DNA of 64,000 bases from Flagellimonas amphidinii (GTDB taxonomy: Bacteria; Bacteroidota; Bacteroidia; Flavobacteriales; Flavobacteriaceae). Below the pieces are notes generated by a model. It was not told where the DNA came from. It ran no database searches and saw only the letters and a program-made list of their open reading frames with translations. The translations under genes and the position numbers were made by a program. Below are positions 1-8,292 of this stretch, one piece after another (position 1 is the first letter of the stretch; each line of letters starts with the position of its first letter). Where the stretch lies: assembly GCF_013090115.1 (NCBI RefSeq), contig NZ_JABFNN010000040.1:1-64000 (forward strand), given 5' to 3'.

Positions 1-530
1 ATGATACCACCTACTTCAGCGGTAGCATCAACACCTTCTGTAGTGGTAGCTTCACCAGCGATAACCAAACCACCCCAGTCACCAGGTTCTGCGTTTGCAG
101 AAGTAAGGATTACTGGATCAGAGGCAGTACCTTGAATATCGATTTCAGCACCTTGTTGGATAACGATATAAGTGCTAGTCTCATCTCCAGATTCTACCTG
201 AGCAGTGATTGTAGTACCGGCAGGGATAGTCAATTTAGCACCAGACTCAACGCTAAATGAGTTTTCTAGAACGTAAGTTTCAGCTGGGTCTAAGGTCATA
301 TCTTCTGTGATTGAACCAGTAAGTGTCACTGATTCAGTAGGACAAGCATCACATGATCCTCCACAGTCAACTCCAGTTTCATCACCGTTTTGTATACCAT
401 CATCACAAGTGGCTACAGTACCATTGTCATCGGTAGGAGCGGGATCTCCATCATCGCTTTTACAGCCTGTCAAAACTAAGACAAAGGCTGTAGCGAAAAG
501 TATTGAAAATTTCCAGATTTTCGTTTTCAT
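1..530 (-). CDS. Surface lipoprotein, 3' end outside the window
   Basis: The gene reads leftwards from ATG 528-530 and runs off the left edge, so only about 176 residues are visible. It starts with a lipoprotein signal (hydrophobic stretch ending LVLTGC, Cys23) followed by KSDD, which resembles the serine-acidic-acidic export signal of flavobacterial surface lipoproteins. A Cys-rich stretch follows (CDDGIQNGDETGVDCGG, residues about 42-58, with two more Cys after it), then a threonine/glycine-rich region (for example AGTTIT and PGDWGGLVIAGEA) typical of parallel beta-helix-like secreted proteins in Bacteroidetes. It lies 58 bp behind the TonB receptor and is probably its operon partner, perhaps a substrate-binding lipoprotein. 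The ligand is unknown; phosphate-related uptake is an inference from the neighbouring two-component system. Confidence 0.8.
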   Translation of the reverse strand, partial: MKTKIWKFSILFATAFVLVLTGCKSDDGDPAPTDDNGTVATCDDGIQNGDETGVDCGGSCDACPTESVTLTGSITEDMTLDPAETYVLENSFSVESGAKLTIPAGTTITAQVESGDETSTYIVIQQGAEIDIQGTASDPVILTSANAEPGDWGGLVIAGEATTTEGVDATAEVGGI

Positions 531-588
531 AATTAATTAGGGTTTTTGAATTTAAATTTAATAGTATAGTGTTAGATACTTTTTTGTA

Positions 589-3495
589 TTAGAAACTGTA
601 TTTAAGACCCAAACTAAAGGTTCTGCCCAATTTGTATGATCTTACTACATCAGTAATAATTTCTCTTGCAGGAGCATTAGGCCCCAAGCGAACATCTCTA
701 TCATCTGAGAAAGCCTCTAGTTCTGCGCGACTTTCAGAAGAAAGATAGTCTATGGTCTGTTTTATAAAGGGGTTGAAAAGATTTTGACCTGATAGAGATA
801 CTTGGAGGTTTTCTCCAAATTCTTTACTAACTTTTGCATTCAGTACGACAAATGCCTTTTCTAGGATTGCATCATTATATCTAGTGTCCCAGTCTTCTTG
901 ACTTCTAGCAAAACCCATCGCGAAAATCTTGTCCGAAGCAAAGCTTGCAGACATGTTGGCCACAAATTTGTTAGGCCCCGAAGTTTCCAAGTTTAAGCTT
1001 GAGTTTGCAATCCAATCAGAAGCCCCTTGTAGTGGTGCATCTATATTGGTTCCATATCTAAAGGTCTCAATGATGGCCCCATCTTCTGTAGTTCTTTCCA
1101 ATAAATCCTGTTCGTGCCACATTCTACTTGCATTCAAAACTAAATTAAGTTCAGGGCCAACAGGATTGCCATCTTCGTCATTTATTTTTGGTTTTATCAA
1201 ATCAATTTTAGACTCTACTTCAATTCCAAATATTGTGGCTTTGTCCCCTGTATTTCTAAAGGTAAATAAAGCACCATCAGAACCTCTGTTTCGTACTTTG
1301 TTGATGGGGTCTTCAATGGATTTGTAGAAAATGGAAGTTGAAATCAACTGTCCCCGTGTTGGAAAGAATTCCCATTTTATATCAAAGTTGTTAGAGAAAG
1401 ATGCTTCCAAAGCATTATCACCCACAGTTCCAAATACTTGCTGTCCTGTTGGGGAAATATAACGGAAAGGTGCAATTTCTTTAAATTCCGGTAGTGTGAT
1501 ACTGCGGCTGGCTGCAAGTCTTAGGGCGTGTTCGTCATTAATGGAATACTTAATGTTCAAACTTGGGTAGAAATTAGAGTAATCTCTTGTAACACTTCCT
1601 ACGTCGCCTCCAGGAACATTATTTACATCATAGTCAACAACAATTTCATCTTTCTGGTATCTAAGACCGGCGTTGAAATTCCATTTTCCAAATCCTGCAT
1701 TGAAGACTGCAAAACCAGCCATGGATTCATATTCTCCAGAATATTCATCTTTTACTTCTCCTGCTTCATTGGATTGGAAAGAAGATATTTCGAGCAAATT
1801 GTTATCAAAGTTGGATTGTGAGAATATTTGATCTAAATCATCCAATGAGTTGGAGCTTGGTCTATTGTCATCCACATTGGAAACACCATAAAAAGTGGAT
1901 TCAAAATCCCGTGTTTTTTGTCGATAATTGAACCCTAAATCAACATAAAAGTTCTTGGTGTCCTCATCAATAATTTTAAATCTGTCTTTTAATAGTCCAT
2001 TGTATTCTTCGTCATCAATGATTTGAGAAAGTTTTCTGGATTCAAATGCACTGTTTTCATATAAAATCACTTCACCGGTTTCAGGGGTGAAATTGACAAC
2101 GTTTCTAATACGATTTGGCTCATCTGCATTAAGTCTGTTGTAACTTACTGCCCAATCGAGTACATTTTTTTCGCCGAATTTGTGATTACCAATTAACTGA
2201 GTTACAAAAAGTCGGGTTTGTTTGGTGTTCTGATCTCTAAGAAAATCAGAAAAATTACCTATTGTTTCTTCCTGAAGGTTACCAAAACCATTTCTACCAG
2301 CTTCTGCAACAACATCATTAAGAGTGTTCACAAAAAGCGTTACCGATTTAACAATGTTCTTGTCATTTTGAAAAGTCAAGTCCAACATACCATTGTTTAC
2401 CACTTCTGTTTCCCATTGGGAAAAGTCGGTAATGGAATCGGTCACAGTCACCTGGTCATATATAAGAAATACACCTGGGGTTCTAAATCTATGTGATTTA
2501 GAATTGGAAGCTGTGGCGAATATTTTGAATTTATTATCAAAGAAAGATTTACCACCACTAATATTAATGCCCATATTGACTGGAGAATCAATTGTACTGG
2601 CATCCCAAGATTGGTCGGTAACTTGCTCTAAAATATCAATGTCAGTATCATAGAAGCCAAGTGAGGTGTCCTCATAATTTGCGGATACCTTAAAATCATC
2701 ATCAGAACCTTCGCCAATTGCATTAGTGTTAGCCCCAATGGAAACACCAACTTCCAGTTCACCTGTACCTGAGAGCTCCCTAGAGGCAATATTAATGTTA
2801 CCGGATGCTTGATCCGCTGAAGTTGCAGCTGAGTAGGTTTTGCTTATACTTACGTTTTGGATTACGCGTGTAGGGAAAAGTCCAAGGTCAATATTCTTTT
2901 TTTCAATGTCATCTGATGGAATAGGCAACCCATTAAAAGTGGTGGTCAGGTATCTATCTCCAAGACCACGCACAAACACATCGCCAGAAGCCTCACTTTC
3001 GGTGACGCCAGATATTTTAGTGGCTGCAGACTTAACGTCAGATACACCTAAGTTGCTCAATTCTACTGCGCCAATACTTTCTTTGATTTCAACAGCCCTT
3101 TTCTGATCGAGCAGAAGTGCTGTTTCAGAGTCTTTTCTGGCCACGGTAACTACAACAACTTCATCGAGGGCAACACCCTGTGATGCGCTCATGGGCACAT
3201 CTATGTTAGTTACTTTGCCGGCTTCAACCACAACATTGGGTATCTCAACCGTCTCATACCCTAAGTAGCTAAATACTATGGTATAAGTCCCTGGCTCTAC
3301 ACCAGAAATTTCATAAAGGCCATCAAAATCTGATGTAGTACCTATAGTGGTACCTTTAATGAGTATGTTTGCAAAGGCAAGAGGTTCATTGTTATATTCC
3401 TGGTCTGTAAGCTTTCCAACGATGTTTCCTGTGGATTGCTGGGCATTTGCGCATACAATGGTAAACAGCGCAGTAAGTAATAATTTCACTTTCAT
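589..3495 (-). CDS. TonB-dependent outer-membrane receptor with carboxypeptidase-like N-domain
   Basis: A 968-residue outer-membrane receptor. The start at 3495 is preferred over an in-frame ATG at 3528 because the protein then begins with a clean signal peptide (MKVKLLLTALFTIVCANAQ). A carboxypeptidase-D regulatory-like domain follows (residues about 20-110, GTTSDFDGLYEISGV), then a plug with the GVALDEVVVV box and SVSI, and a large barrel ending in an aromatic strand (SLGLKYSF). This is not the SusC subtype: it is shorter and pairs with a beta-helix-like lipoprotein rather than SusD. It is divergent from the PhoB/PhoR-like pair, with phased GTTA repeats in the shared 180-bp region, so the receptor is probably a regulatory target. 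The substrate cannot be read from sequence. Confidence 0.9.
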   Translation of the reverse strand: MKVKLLLTALFTIVCANAQQSTGNIVGKLTDQEYNNEPLAFANILIKGTTIGTTSDFDGLYEISGVEPGTYTIVFSYLGYETVEIPNVVVEAGKVTNIDVPMSASQGVALDEVVVVTVARKDSETALLLDQKRAVEIKESIGAVELSNLGVSDVKSAATKISGVTESEASGDVFVRGLGDRYLTTTFNGLPIPSDDIEKKNIDLGLFPTRVIQNVSISKTYSAATSADQASGNINIASRELSGTGELEVGVSIGANTNAIGEGSDDDFKVSANYEDTSLGFYDTDIDILEQVTDQSWDASTIDSPVNMGINISGGKSFFDNKFKIFATASNSKSHRFRTPGVFLIYDQVTVTDSITDFSQWETEVVNNGMLDLTFQNDKNIVKSVTLFVNTLNDVVAEAGRNGFGNLQEETIGNFSDFLRDQNTKQTRLFVTQLIGNHKFGEKNVLDWAVSYNRLNADEPNRIRNVVNFTPETGEVILYENSAFESRKLSQIIDDEEYNGLLKDRFKIIDEDTKNFYVDLGFNYRQKTRDFESTFYGVSNVDDNRPSSNSLDDLDQIFSQSNFDNNLLEISSFQSNEAGEVKDEYSGEYESMAGFAVFNAGFGKWNFNAGLRYQKDEIVVDYDVNNVPGGDVGSVTRDYSNFYPSLNIKYSINDEHALRLAASRSITLPEFKEIAPFRYISPTGQQVFGTVGDNALEASFSNNFDIKWEFFPTRGQLISTSIFYKSIEDPINKVRNRGSDGALFTFRNTGDKATIFGIEVESKIDLIKPKINDEDGNPVGPELNLVLNASRMWHEQDLLERTTEDGAIIETFRYGTNIDAPLQGASDWIANSSLNLETSGPNKFVANMSASFASDKIFAMGFARSQEDWDTRYNDAILEKAFVVLNAKVSKEFGENLQVSLSGQNLFNPFIKQTIDYLSSESRAELEAFSDDRDVRLGPNAPAREIITDVVRSYKLGRTFSLGLKYSF

Positions 3496-3533
3496 TATTA
3501 GGTAAGTATTTGGGGCAAAGAACGTCACGGGCT

Positions 3534-3594
3534 GTAAAAGCGATGTTAGCTCCGTGTTAAGTGTTTATTTGATAACCGTTACATTAATGTTACG
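3534..3594. promoter_or_regulatory. 11-bp-phased GTTA direct repeats (Pho-box-like)
   Basis: GTTA occurs at 3545, 3556, 3578 and 3589, exactly in an 11-bp register, with a degenerate unit (ATTT) at 3567 and GTAA at 3534. OmpR/PhoB-family regulators bind direct repeats of 11-bp period (E. coli TGTCA and Bacillus TTAACA type). The array sits in the divergent region of the TonB receptor and the response regulator, so autoregulation and control of the receptor are both plausible. Binding is inferred, not shown. Confidence 0.55.
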
Positions 3595-3639
3595 ACATTA
3601 AATGAATGTTAAGCATTAATCCCGTTATAGTATTATATT

Positions 3640-3647
3640 TACATTTG
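3640..3647 (+). promoter_or_regulatory. Bacteroidetes -7 box for the response regulator
   Basis: TACATTTG is an exact match to TAnnTTTG. It lies 27 bp before the ATG at 3675 and inside an upstream in-frame extension starting at 3606, so transcripts from here can only use the inner start. Confidence 0.55.
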
Positions 3648-3674
3648 GATGATCAACTTATAAAATACCATCCC

Positions 3675-4361
3675 ATGAAAAATAAGGATATCAAAATTCT
3701 CCTTGTTGATGACGAACCAGATATACTAGAAATAGTAAGCTATAACTTGTCTTCTGAAGGCTATGAAGTATTCACGGCCAAGAACGGTTTGGAAGGCGTT
3801 GCCAAGGCTAAAAAGAAAAGCCCACATTTAATCATTTTGGACGTAATGATGCCTGAAATGGATGGAATTGAGGCTTGCGAAGTAATTCGTAATACACCTG
3901 GATTGGAAAACACCATTATTACTTTCCTTACCGCAAGAGGTGAAGATTATTCACAAGTAGCTGGTTTTGATGCTGGAGCTGATGATTATATTACAAAGCC
4001 CATTAAGCCAAAAGTGTTGGTGAGTAAGGTAAAAGCTTTGTTAAGAAGGTTGAAAGAGGAGAAACAGGAAGTTGAGGATATTGTCAAAGTGGGCAATATT
4101 GTTATCAATAGAGAGGAGTATAAAATTGTAAATGACGGTGAGGAAATTGTACTGCCTAGAAAAGAGTTTGAGCTTTTGTCTCTATTGACATCAAAGCCAA
4201 GTAAAGTTTTTAAGCGGGAAGTGATTTTGGACAAGGTATGGGGCAATGAAGTTGTTGTAGGTGGGCGTACCATTGATGTGCATATTAGAAAACTACGTGA
4301 AAAAATTGGGGACCATCACTTTAAAACCGTTAAGGGCGTAGGGTATAAGTTTGTTCTGTAA
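3675..4361 (+). CDS. OmpR/PhoB-family response regulator
   Basis: A 228-residue DNA-binding response regulator. The receiver domain (about 5-120) has the acidic pair VDDEPD, the phospho-acceptor Asp in ILDVMMPEMDG, the Thr of FLTARGE and the Lys of YITKP. The C-terminal winged helix (about 130-228) shows ELLSLL, the recognition region RTIDVHIRKLREK and the final VKGVGYKFV wing. The ATG at 3675 was chosen over 3606 because family members begin just before KILLVDDEPD and the -7 box lies between the two. Its stop overlaps the start of the kinase gene by one base (TAATG), so the two are translated together. Position and repeats suggest a PhoB/PhoP-like role in phosphate limitation; this is inference. 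Confidence 0.92.
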   Translation: MKNKDIKILLVDDEPDILEIVSYNLSSEGYEVFTAKNGLEGVAKAKKKSPHLIILDVMMPEMDGIEACEVIRNTPGLENTIITFLTARGEDYSQVAGFDAGADDYITKPIKPKVLVSKVKALLRRLKEEKQEVEDIVKVGNIVINREEYKIVNDGEEIVLPRKEFELLSLLTSKPSKVFKREVILDKVWGNEVVVGGRTIDVHIRKLREKIGDHHFKTVKGVGYKFVL

Positions 4362-5416
4362 TGGCCATTCAGCTTAGGAAATCCTATAAGTTTGCCTTAA
4401 GGTCTTCCCTTCTTATTACAGCTTTTACCACAGTACTGTTCGTTGTGTTTCTTGTAAGTACGGCACAGATAGATTGGTGGTACACAACCATTTTTGCACT
4501 AAGCTGTTTCATTATTTGTTTTACAATACTTCAGATTCGTGTAGAACGATTTATCTATAGACGTATAAAAAAGATATACGATGATGTATCGCTTTTAGAG
4601 TCTTCTACATTTTCCTCCAAGCCGGTAATTACTGATATGAAGACCCTTACCCAGGAAATAGAAAAATTTGCTGAGGGCAAGAAAATTGAAATAGACACAC
4701 TTAAGATCAGGGAGGAATACCGAAAGGATTTTCTTGGGAATGTATCACATGAATTAAAAACCCCTCTTTTTACGGTCCAAGGGTACATATTGACCCTTTT
4801 GGATGGCGCAATGAAAGACAAAAAGCTCAGGGAAAAATATCTTGAAAGAGCCAATAAAGGCGTGGAGCGCTTAATTTATATTGTCAAGGACCTAGATTTG
4901 ATCACCAAGTTGGAGGTAGGAGGTTTAAATTTGGATAGGGAAGATTTTGATGTCATAGAACTTATCCAAAATGTATTTGATCTTTTGGAAATGAAGGCAG
5001 CTCAAAAAGAGATTACCCTTACTTTTGATATGGAATACAAACATCCCATTAATGTAAATGCAGATAGGGAAAAGATTCAACAAGTGGTCAGTAACCTTTT
5101 GGTGAATTCAATCAAATATGGATCTCCAAAGGGAACCACCGAAGTAAGTGTGGAAAATCTTATCAAAAATAAAGTGATTGTTCGGGTGACAGATAATGGG
5201 GAAGGAATTCCTAAACAGCATATTCCCAGACTTTTTGAACGTTTTTACCGTGTGGACCAAAGTGGAAGTAGAAGCGAAGGGGGTTCTGGCTTAGGACTTT
5301 CCATTGTTAAGCACATCATTGAGGCCCATGATGAAAAAATCTATGTAGAGAGTGAAGAAGGTGTGGGCTCCGAGTTTTCATTTACTTTGGAGAAAACAGC
5401 AAACAGTTCTTCATAG
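4361..5416 (+). CDS. Membrane sensor histidine kinase (PhoR-like)
   Basis: A 351-residue kinase that should phosphorylate the preceding regulator. Two membrane helices (about 14-34 and 41-58) are joined by a loop of only a few residues (QIDWW), so there is almost no periplasmic sensor and the input must be intramembrane or cytoplasmic. The dimerization/H box is GNVSHELKTPLFT with His130, followed by N box (VSNLLVNSIKYG), G1 (VTDNGEGIP), F (LFERFYRVD) and G2 (GGSGLGLSIVKHI). The last 25 codons overlap the 3' end of the convergent downstream gene by 76 bp. The minimal sensor fits flavobacterial PhoR-like kinases; the signal is not visible. Confidence 0.92.
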   Translation: MAIQLRKSYKFALRSSLLITAFTTVLFVVFLVSTAQIDWWYTTIFALSCFIICFTILQIRVERFIYRRIKKIYDDVSLLESSTFSSKPVITDMKTLTQEIEKFAEGKKIEIDTLKIREEYRKDFLGNVSHELKTPLFTVQGYILTLLDGAMKDKKLREKYLERANKGVERLIYIVKDLDLITKLEVGGLNLDREDFDVIELIQNVFDLLEMKAAQKEITLTFDMEYKHPINVNADREKIQQVVSNLLVNSIKYGSPKGTTEVSVENLIKNKVIVRVTDNGEGIPKQHIPRLFERFYRVDQSGSRSEGGSGLGLSIVKHIIEAHDEKIYVESEEGVGSEFSFTLEKTANSSS

Positions 5417-6453
5417 TCTGTAGTAGTTTCAAACTGTGTCAAACCTTCAAAATCATCAATTCGGGCCAAATCCTCAAGCCTAAAATCATTTTGATCAGCA
5501 TAAGGGACTAGATTTTGTTTTTCCAGTCTTTTGGCCAAATATTCTTGCTCATATTGACCCGGTGTGGGAATAAAAAAGGCTTTTTTCTCAAGTTTGGCCA
5601 AATCCATTACCGTAGTGTACCCCGAGCGACAGAGTACTTTGGCACTTTCATTAATGGTATCTTGTAACTCTTGGGATTGCATAAAATTACAGAGAGTCAA
5701 TGTGCCCTTTTCGGTTTGTATTTCTTCTTTGGATTGAGTTTCTTCAATTTTTCCTTTCACAAAAATGGTTTTGCCTTCAAACTGCTGAAGTTCTTTCAAG
5801 AGTTTTTCTTCTAGCATAGTGCGTTGGGGTTCAGGTCCAGAAAGCAATACCATAAGATCATACACTTTGGATGATTCCTTTTTTTCAAACCTGCTCAAAG
5901 GTCCAAGGTATTTGATGTTCATTTTGGATTTTTTCAAGTGCCCCAACTTTCCGGTCAAATTGGGTTTGTCCTGAACATCCGGGACCCAACACGCATCAAA
6001 CTTTTTAATGATTTTTTGATGCGCTTTGGAACTCATCCAAGTAGTATTTCCTGAAAGCACGTTTAATTGGTGGGTAATGAAGGCACAGGGTACTTTTTTG
6101 TAAAATACCCCTAAACGGTTATCAGAAATAATGCCGTCCAAATTGTGTTCTTTGATCAATTGTTTCACGGCCTTTTTTTCTTTGGCCATTGCTTTCAATA
6201 CTTTTGGAGAATCCCATATCATCTTAATTTTGAAATTTCTCCCTTTTTCGGCATAGGTGATTTTGTACGAAGGCAATTCAAAAGAAGGCAATTCCGGGAA
6301 TTCTTTTTGCAGCAGGGACAATGCCACACCATCCGAAGCAATATAGGGTTGGTGGCCATGGGCCAATAAAGCGTTGATAATGGGGATACATCTTGTGGAA
6401 TGTCCCAGTCCCCAATTTAGTGGAGCTACTAAAATGCGTTTTGAATTTTGCAT
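5341..6453 (-). CDS. Glycosyltransferase-like protein (GT28/UDP-glycosyltransferase fold)
   Basis: A 370-residue protein with no signal peptide. The start (RILVAPLNWGLGHSTRC, residues about 6-22) matches the glycine-rich nucleotide-sugar transferase opening of the MurG/GT28-like superfamily. The C-terminal part (CRSGYTTVMDLAKLEKKAFFIP, then PGQYEQEYLAKRL) matches the donor-binding segment of that fold, in which S/T and E/Q contact the sugar nucleotide. The acceptor is unknown; close relatives are usually annotated only as glycosyltransferase. Its last 76 bp overlap the 3' end of the histidine kinase on the other strand, and both C-termini look normal, so the overlap appears real. It is transcribed alone. 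Confidence 0.75.
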   Translation of the reverse strand: MQNSKRILVAPLNWGLGHSTRCIPIINALLAHGHQPYIASDGVALSLLQKEFPELPSFELPSYKITYAEKGRNFKIKMIWDSPKVLKAMAKEKKAVKQLIKEHNLDGIISDNRLGVFYKKVPCAFITHQLNVLSGNTTWMSSKAHQKIIKKFDACWVPDVQDKPNLTGKLGHLKKSKMNIKYLGPLSRFEKKESSKVYDLMVLLSGPEPQRTMLEEKLLKELQQFEGKTIFVKGKIEETQSKEEIQTEKGTLTLCNFMQSQELQDTINESAKVLCRSGYTTVMDLAKLEKKAFFIPTPGQYEQEYLAKRLEKQNLVPYADQNDFRLEDLARIDDFEGLTQFETTTDYEELFAVFSKVNENSEPTPSSLST

Positions 6454-6494
6454 AACTGCAAAAAAACAAAAACAAAATTGCTTTAGGATTTCCT

Positions 6495-6502
6495 TAGTTT
6501 TG
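6495..6502 (+). promoter_or_regulatory. Bacteroidetes -7 box upstream of trmB
   Basis: TAGTTTTG matches TAnnTTTG exactly and lies 36 bp before the GTG start at 6539. No convincing -33 element was seen at the usual distance. Confidence 0.45.
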
Positions 6503-6538
6503 CCAAAACATTAAATTTTAGTTCAATTTAGTTGCCAA

Positions 6539-7207
6539 GTGGGAAGCAAAAACAAACTGAAAAGATTCAAAGAGAACGAAACTTTCACCAATGTAATTCA
6601 GCCAACAAGGGATGAGGTGTTGCAAGGATTTAAACTGAAGGGCAATTGGGCTTCTTTCTTTGACAATGGCAATCCAATAGTACTGGAATTGGGTTGCGGT
6701 AAAGGGGAATATACAGTTGGTCTAGCAGAAAGAAATCCAAACAAAAACTACATAGGGATTGATATTAAAGGGGCTCGATTTTGGAAAGGGGCCAAATCCG
6801 CTCTTGAAGAAAAATTGGATAATGTAGCTTTTCTTCGCACTCAGATTGAGATGGTGGATTTGCTTTTTGATGAAAACGAAGTTGATGAAATTTGGATTAC
6901 TTTCCCAGACCCTCAAATTAAATACAAGCGAACCAAACATCGACTCACCAATCCCGAATTTCTGAAGAAATATCGGCAAATCCTCAAACCTGATGGAATT
7001 GTAAACTTAAAAACAGATAGTGAATTTATGCACGGCTACACCCTTGGACTTCTGCAAGGTGTGGGGCATGAAATTTTATACTCAAATCATGATGTCTATA
7101 ACAATGAAGGAAGTCCAAAAGAAGTATTGGAAATCCAGACTTTTTATGAAAATCAGTATCTTGAGAAAGGAAAACCAATTACGTACATCCAGTTTAGGAT
7201 TAACTAA
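6539..7207 (+). CDS. trmB: tRNA (guanine-N7)-methyltransferase
   Basis: A 222-residue SAM-dependent enzyme making m7G46 in the tRNA variable loop. The SAM-binding motif ELGCGKGEYTVGLA (about 50-63), the GIDIKGAR segment and the TrmB signature ITFPDPQIKYKRTKHRLT are all present. The start is GTG (6539-6541): the N-terminus MGSKNKLKRF is what flavobacterial TrmB proteins have, and no upstream in-frame ATG fits. It leads a run with the LysE-type transporter (3-bp gap) and the alkyltransferase-like gene. Confidence 0.95.
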   Translation: MGSKNKLKRFKENETFTNVIQPTRDEVLQGFKLKGNWASFFDNGNPIVLELGCGKGEYTVGLAERNPNKNYIGIDIKGARFWKGAKSALEEKLDNVAFLRTQIEMVDLLFDENEVDEIWITFPDPQIKYKRTKHRLTNPEFLKKYRQILKPDGIVNLKTDSEFMHGYTLGLLQGVGHEILYSNHDVYNNEGSPKEVLEIQTFYENQYLEKGKPITYIQFRIN

Positions 7208-7210
7208 CCA

Positions 7211-7840
7211 ATGACCCATATTCTCATATTATTTTTTGCTACTTTCTCTGCTGCTTTCATGGCAACTGTCCCCCCAGGATTGCTCAACATGAATGCCGCC
7301 AAGACCAGTGTTGAAAAGGGAAAGGTGAACGGGGTTATTTTTAGTTTGGGTGTCTCGTCCATGATTATGGTACAGGCCTATGTGGCAGTGCTCATTTCAA
7401 AATTTCTTTATAAAAACCCTGAGGTAATAGACATACTGTTAAAAATAGCGATTGGGATATTTGCCTTTTTTGCCATTTACTTTTTTGTTAATGCAAAAAG
7501 AAAAAAGAAGCAGAAATTGAAAAAGGTCAACCTCAGCAAAAAGAACAGTTTTTTTAAAGGATTGCTGCTAGCTGCACTAAATTTGCTGACGATTCCATAT
7601 TATAGTGGCCTCAATGCCATGTGGAATGAAGCTGGATGGATAAAATTTGAAGCACAGGACATCACCACCTTTGTTGTGGCGGCTGGGGCAGGGACTTTTT
7701 CTGTCCTTTATCTCTATACCTTCTATTTTGACAAGTTGGAAACCAAGACCAACCGATTTTCAAAAAATTCGAATTATATATTAAGTGCCCTCATGTTGGT
7801 GTTGTTGATTATCACTTTAATTCGGATATTTTACAACTAG
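7211..7840 (+). CDS. LysE-family amino-acid export protein
   Basis: A 209-residue inner-membrane protein. The LysE/RhtB family signature lies at the N-terminus (FMATVPPGLLNMNAAKTSVEKG, where PPG and the following N are conserved). Hydrophobic segments are seen at about 4-24, 36-62, 68-88, 110-130, 146-166 and 188-207, and a very basic loop (KRKKKQKLKKVNLSKK, about 94-109) sits between the third and fourth segments. The family exports amino acids or similar small metabolites by proton exchange; the substrate here is not determinable. It is co-transcribed with trmB (3-bp gap) and the following gene. Confidence 0.8.
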   Translation: MTHILILFFATFSAAFMATVPPGLLNMNAAKTSVEKGKVNGVIFSLGVSSMIMVQAYVAVLISKFLYKNPEVIDILLKIAIGIFAFFAIYFFVNAKRKKKQKLKKVNLSKKNSFFKGLLLAALNLLTIPYYSGLNAMWNEAGWIKFEAQDITTFVVAAGAGTFSVLYLYTFYFDKLETKTNRFSKNSNYILSALMLVLLIITLIRIFYN

Positions 7841-7846
7841 TTGGGT

Positions 7847-8173
7847 ATGGAAGAGAAGAACTTTTTTGATAAAGTTTATGAAGTGGCTAGACAAATTCCC
7901 CACGGAAGGGTAACATCGTATGGGGCCATCGCCAAATATTTAGGAGCGGCCCGAAGTGCAAGAATGGTGGGTTGGGCCATGAACAATTCATCAGCTAAAG
8001 ATGTCCCAGCCCATAGAGTTGTTAATAGAGTTGGGGTGCTGACGGGCAAACACCATTTTGATGGAACTAGCTTGATGCAGCAACTTTTGGAAAATGAAGG
8101 AATCAAAGTCGAAGACAACCAAATAATTGATTTTCAAAAACATTTTTGGGACCCTTCCAAAGAATTACAATAA
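7847..8173 (+). CDS. Alkyltransferase-like protein (ATL), no acceptor cysteine
   Basis: A 108-residue protein matching the C-terminal DNA-binding domain of O6-methylguanine-DNA methyltransferases (IPHGRVTSYGAIA, residues 17-29; helix-turn-helix with arginine finger R39 in RSARMVGWAM). The active-site PCHR motif reads PAHRV (54-58), so the alkyl-accepting Cys is Ala. This defines an ATL, which binds O6-alkylguanine and hands the lesion to nucleotide excision repair rather than repairing it. Other ATLs carry Trp (E. coli YbaZ) or Ala (Thermus TTHA1564). The ATG at 7847 is preferred to an in-frame TTG at 7841. It overlaps nothing and follows the transporter by six bases. Confidence 0.88.
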   Translation: MEEKNFFDKVYEVARQIPHGRVTSYGAIAKYLGAARSARMVGWAMNNSSAKDVPAHRVVNRVGVLTGKHHFDGTSLMQQLLENEGIKVEDNQIIDFQKHFWDPSKELQ

Positions 8174-8240
8174 ATAGATTGGGGTTATCCCACCATCTTC
8201 ATTTTCAATCCCCAAACTTCTTAATCTCCACCCTAAGGCG

Positions 8241-8248
8241 TATCTTTG
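8241..8248 (+). promoter_or_regulatory. Bacteroidetes -7 box upstream of mrp
   Basis: TATCTTTG, an exact TAnnTTTG match, lies 44 bp before the ATG at 8293. It probably drives mrp and the NifU-like gene, possibly the redox genes behind them. Confidence 0.5.
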
Positions 8249-8292
8249 TAAGATAGAATCTGCATATACGACTGCAGATAAAAACAGGATCA

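Noticed and set aside
307..540. Open frame on the plus strand opposite the partial lipoprotein
   Set aside because: It is antisense to a gene with a clear lipoprotein signal and family-like composition; no protein features of its own.
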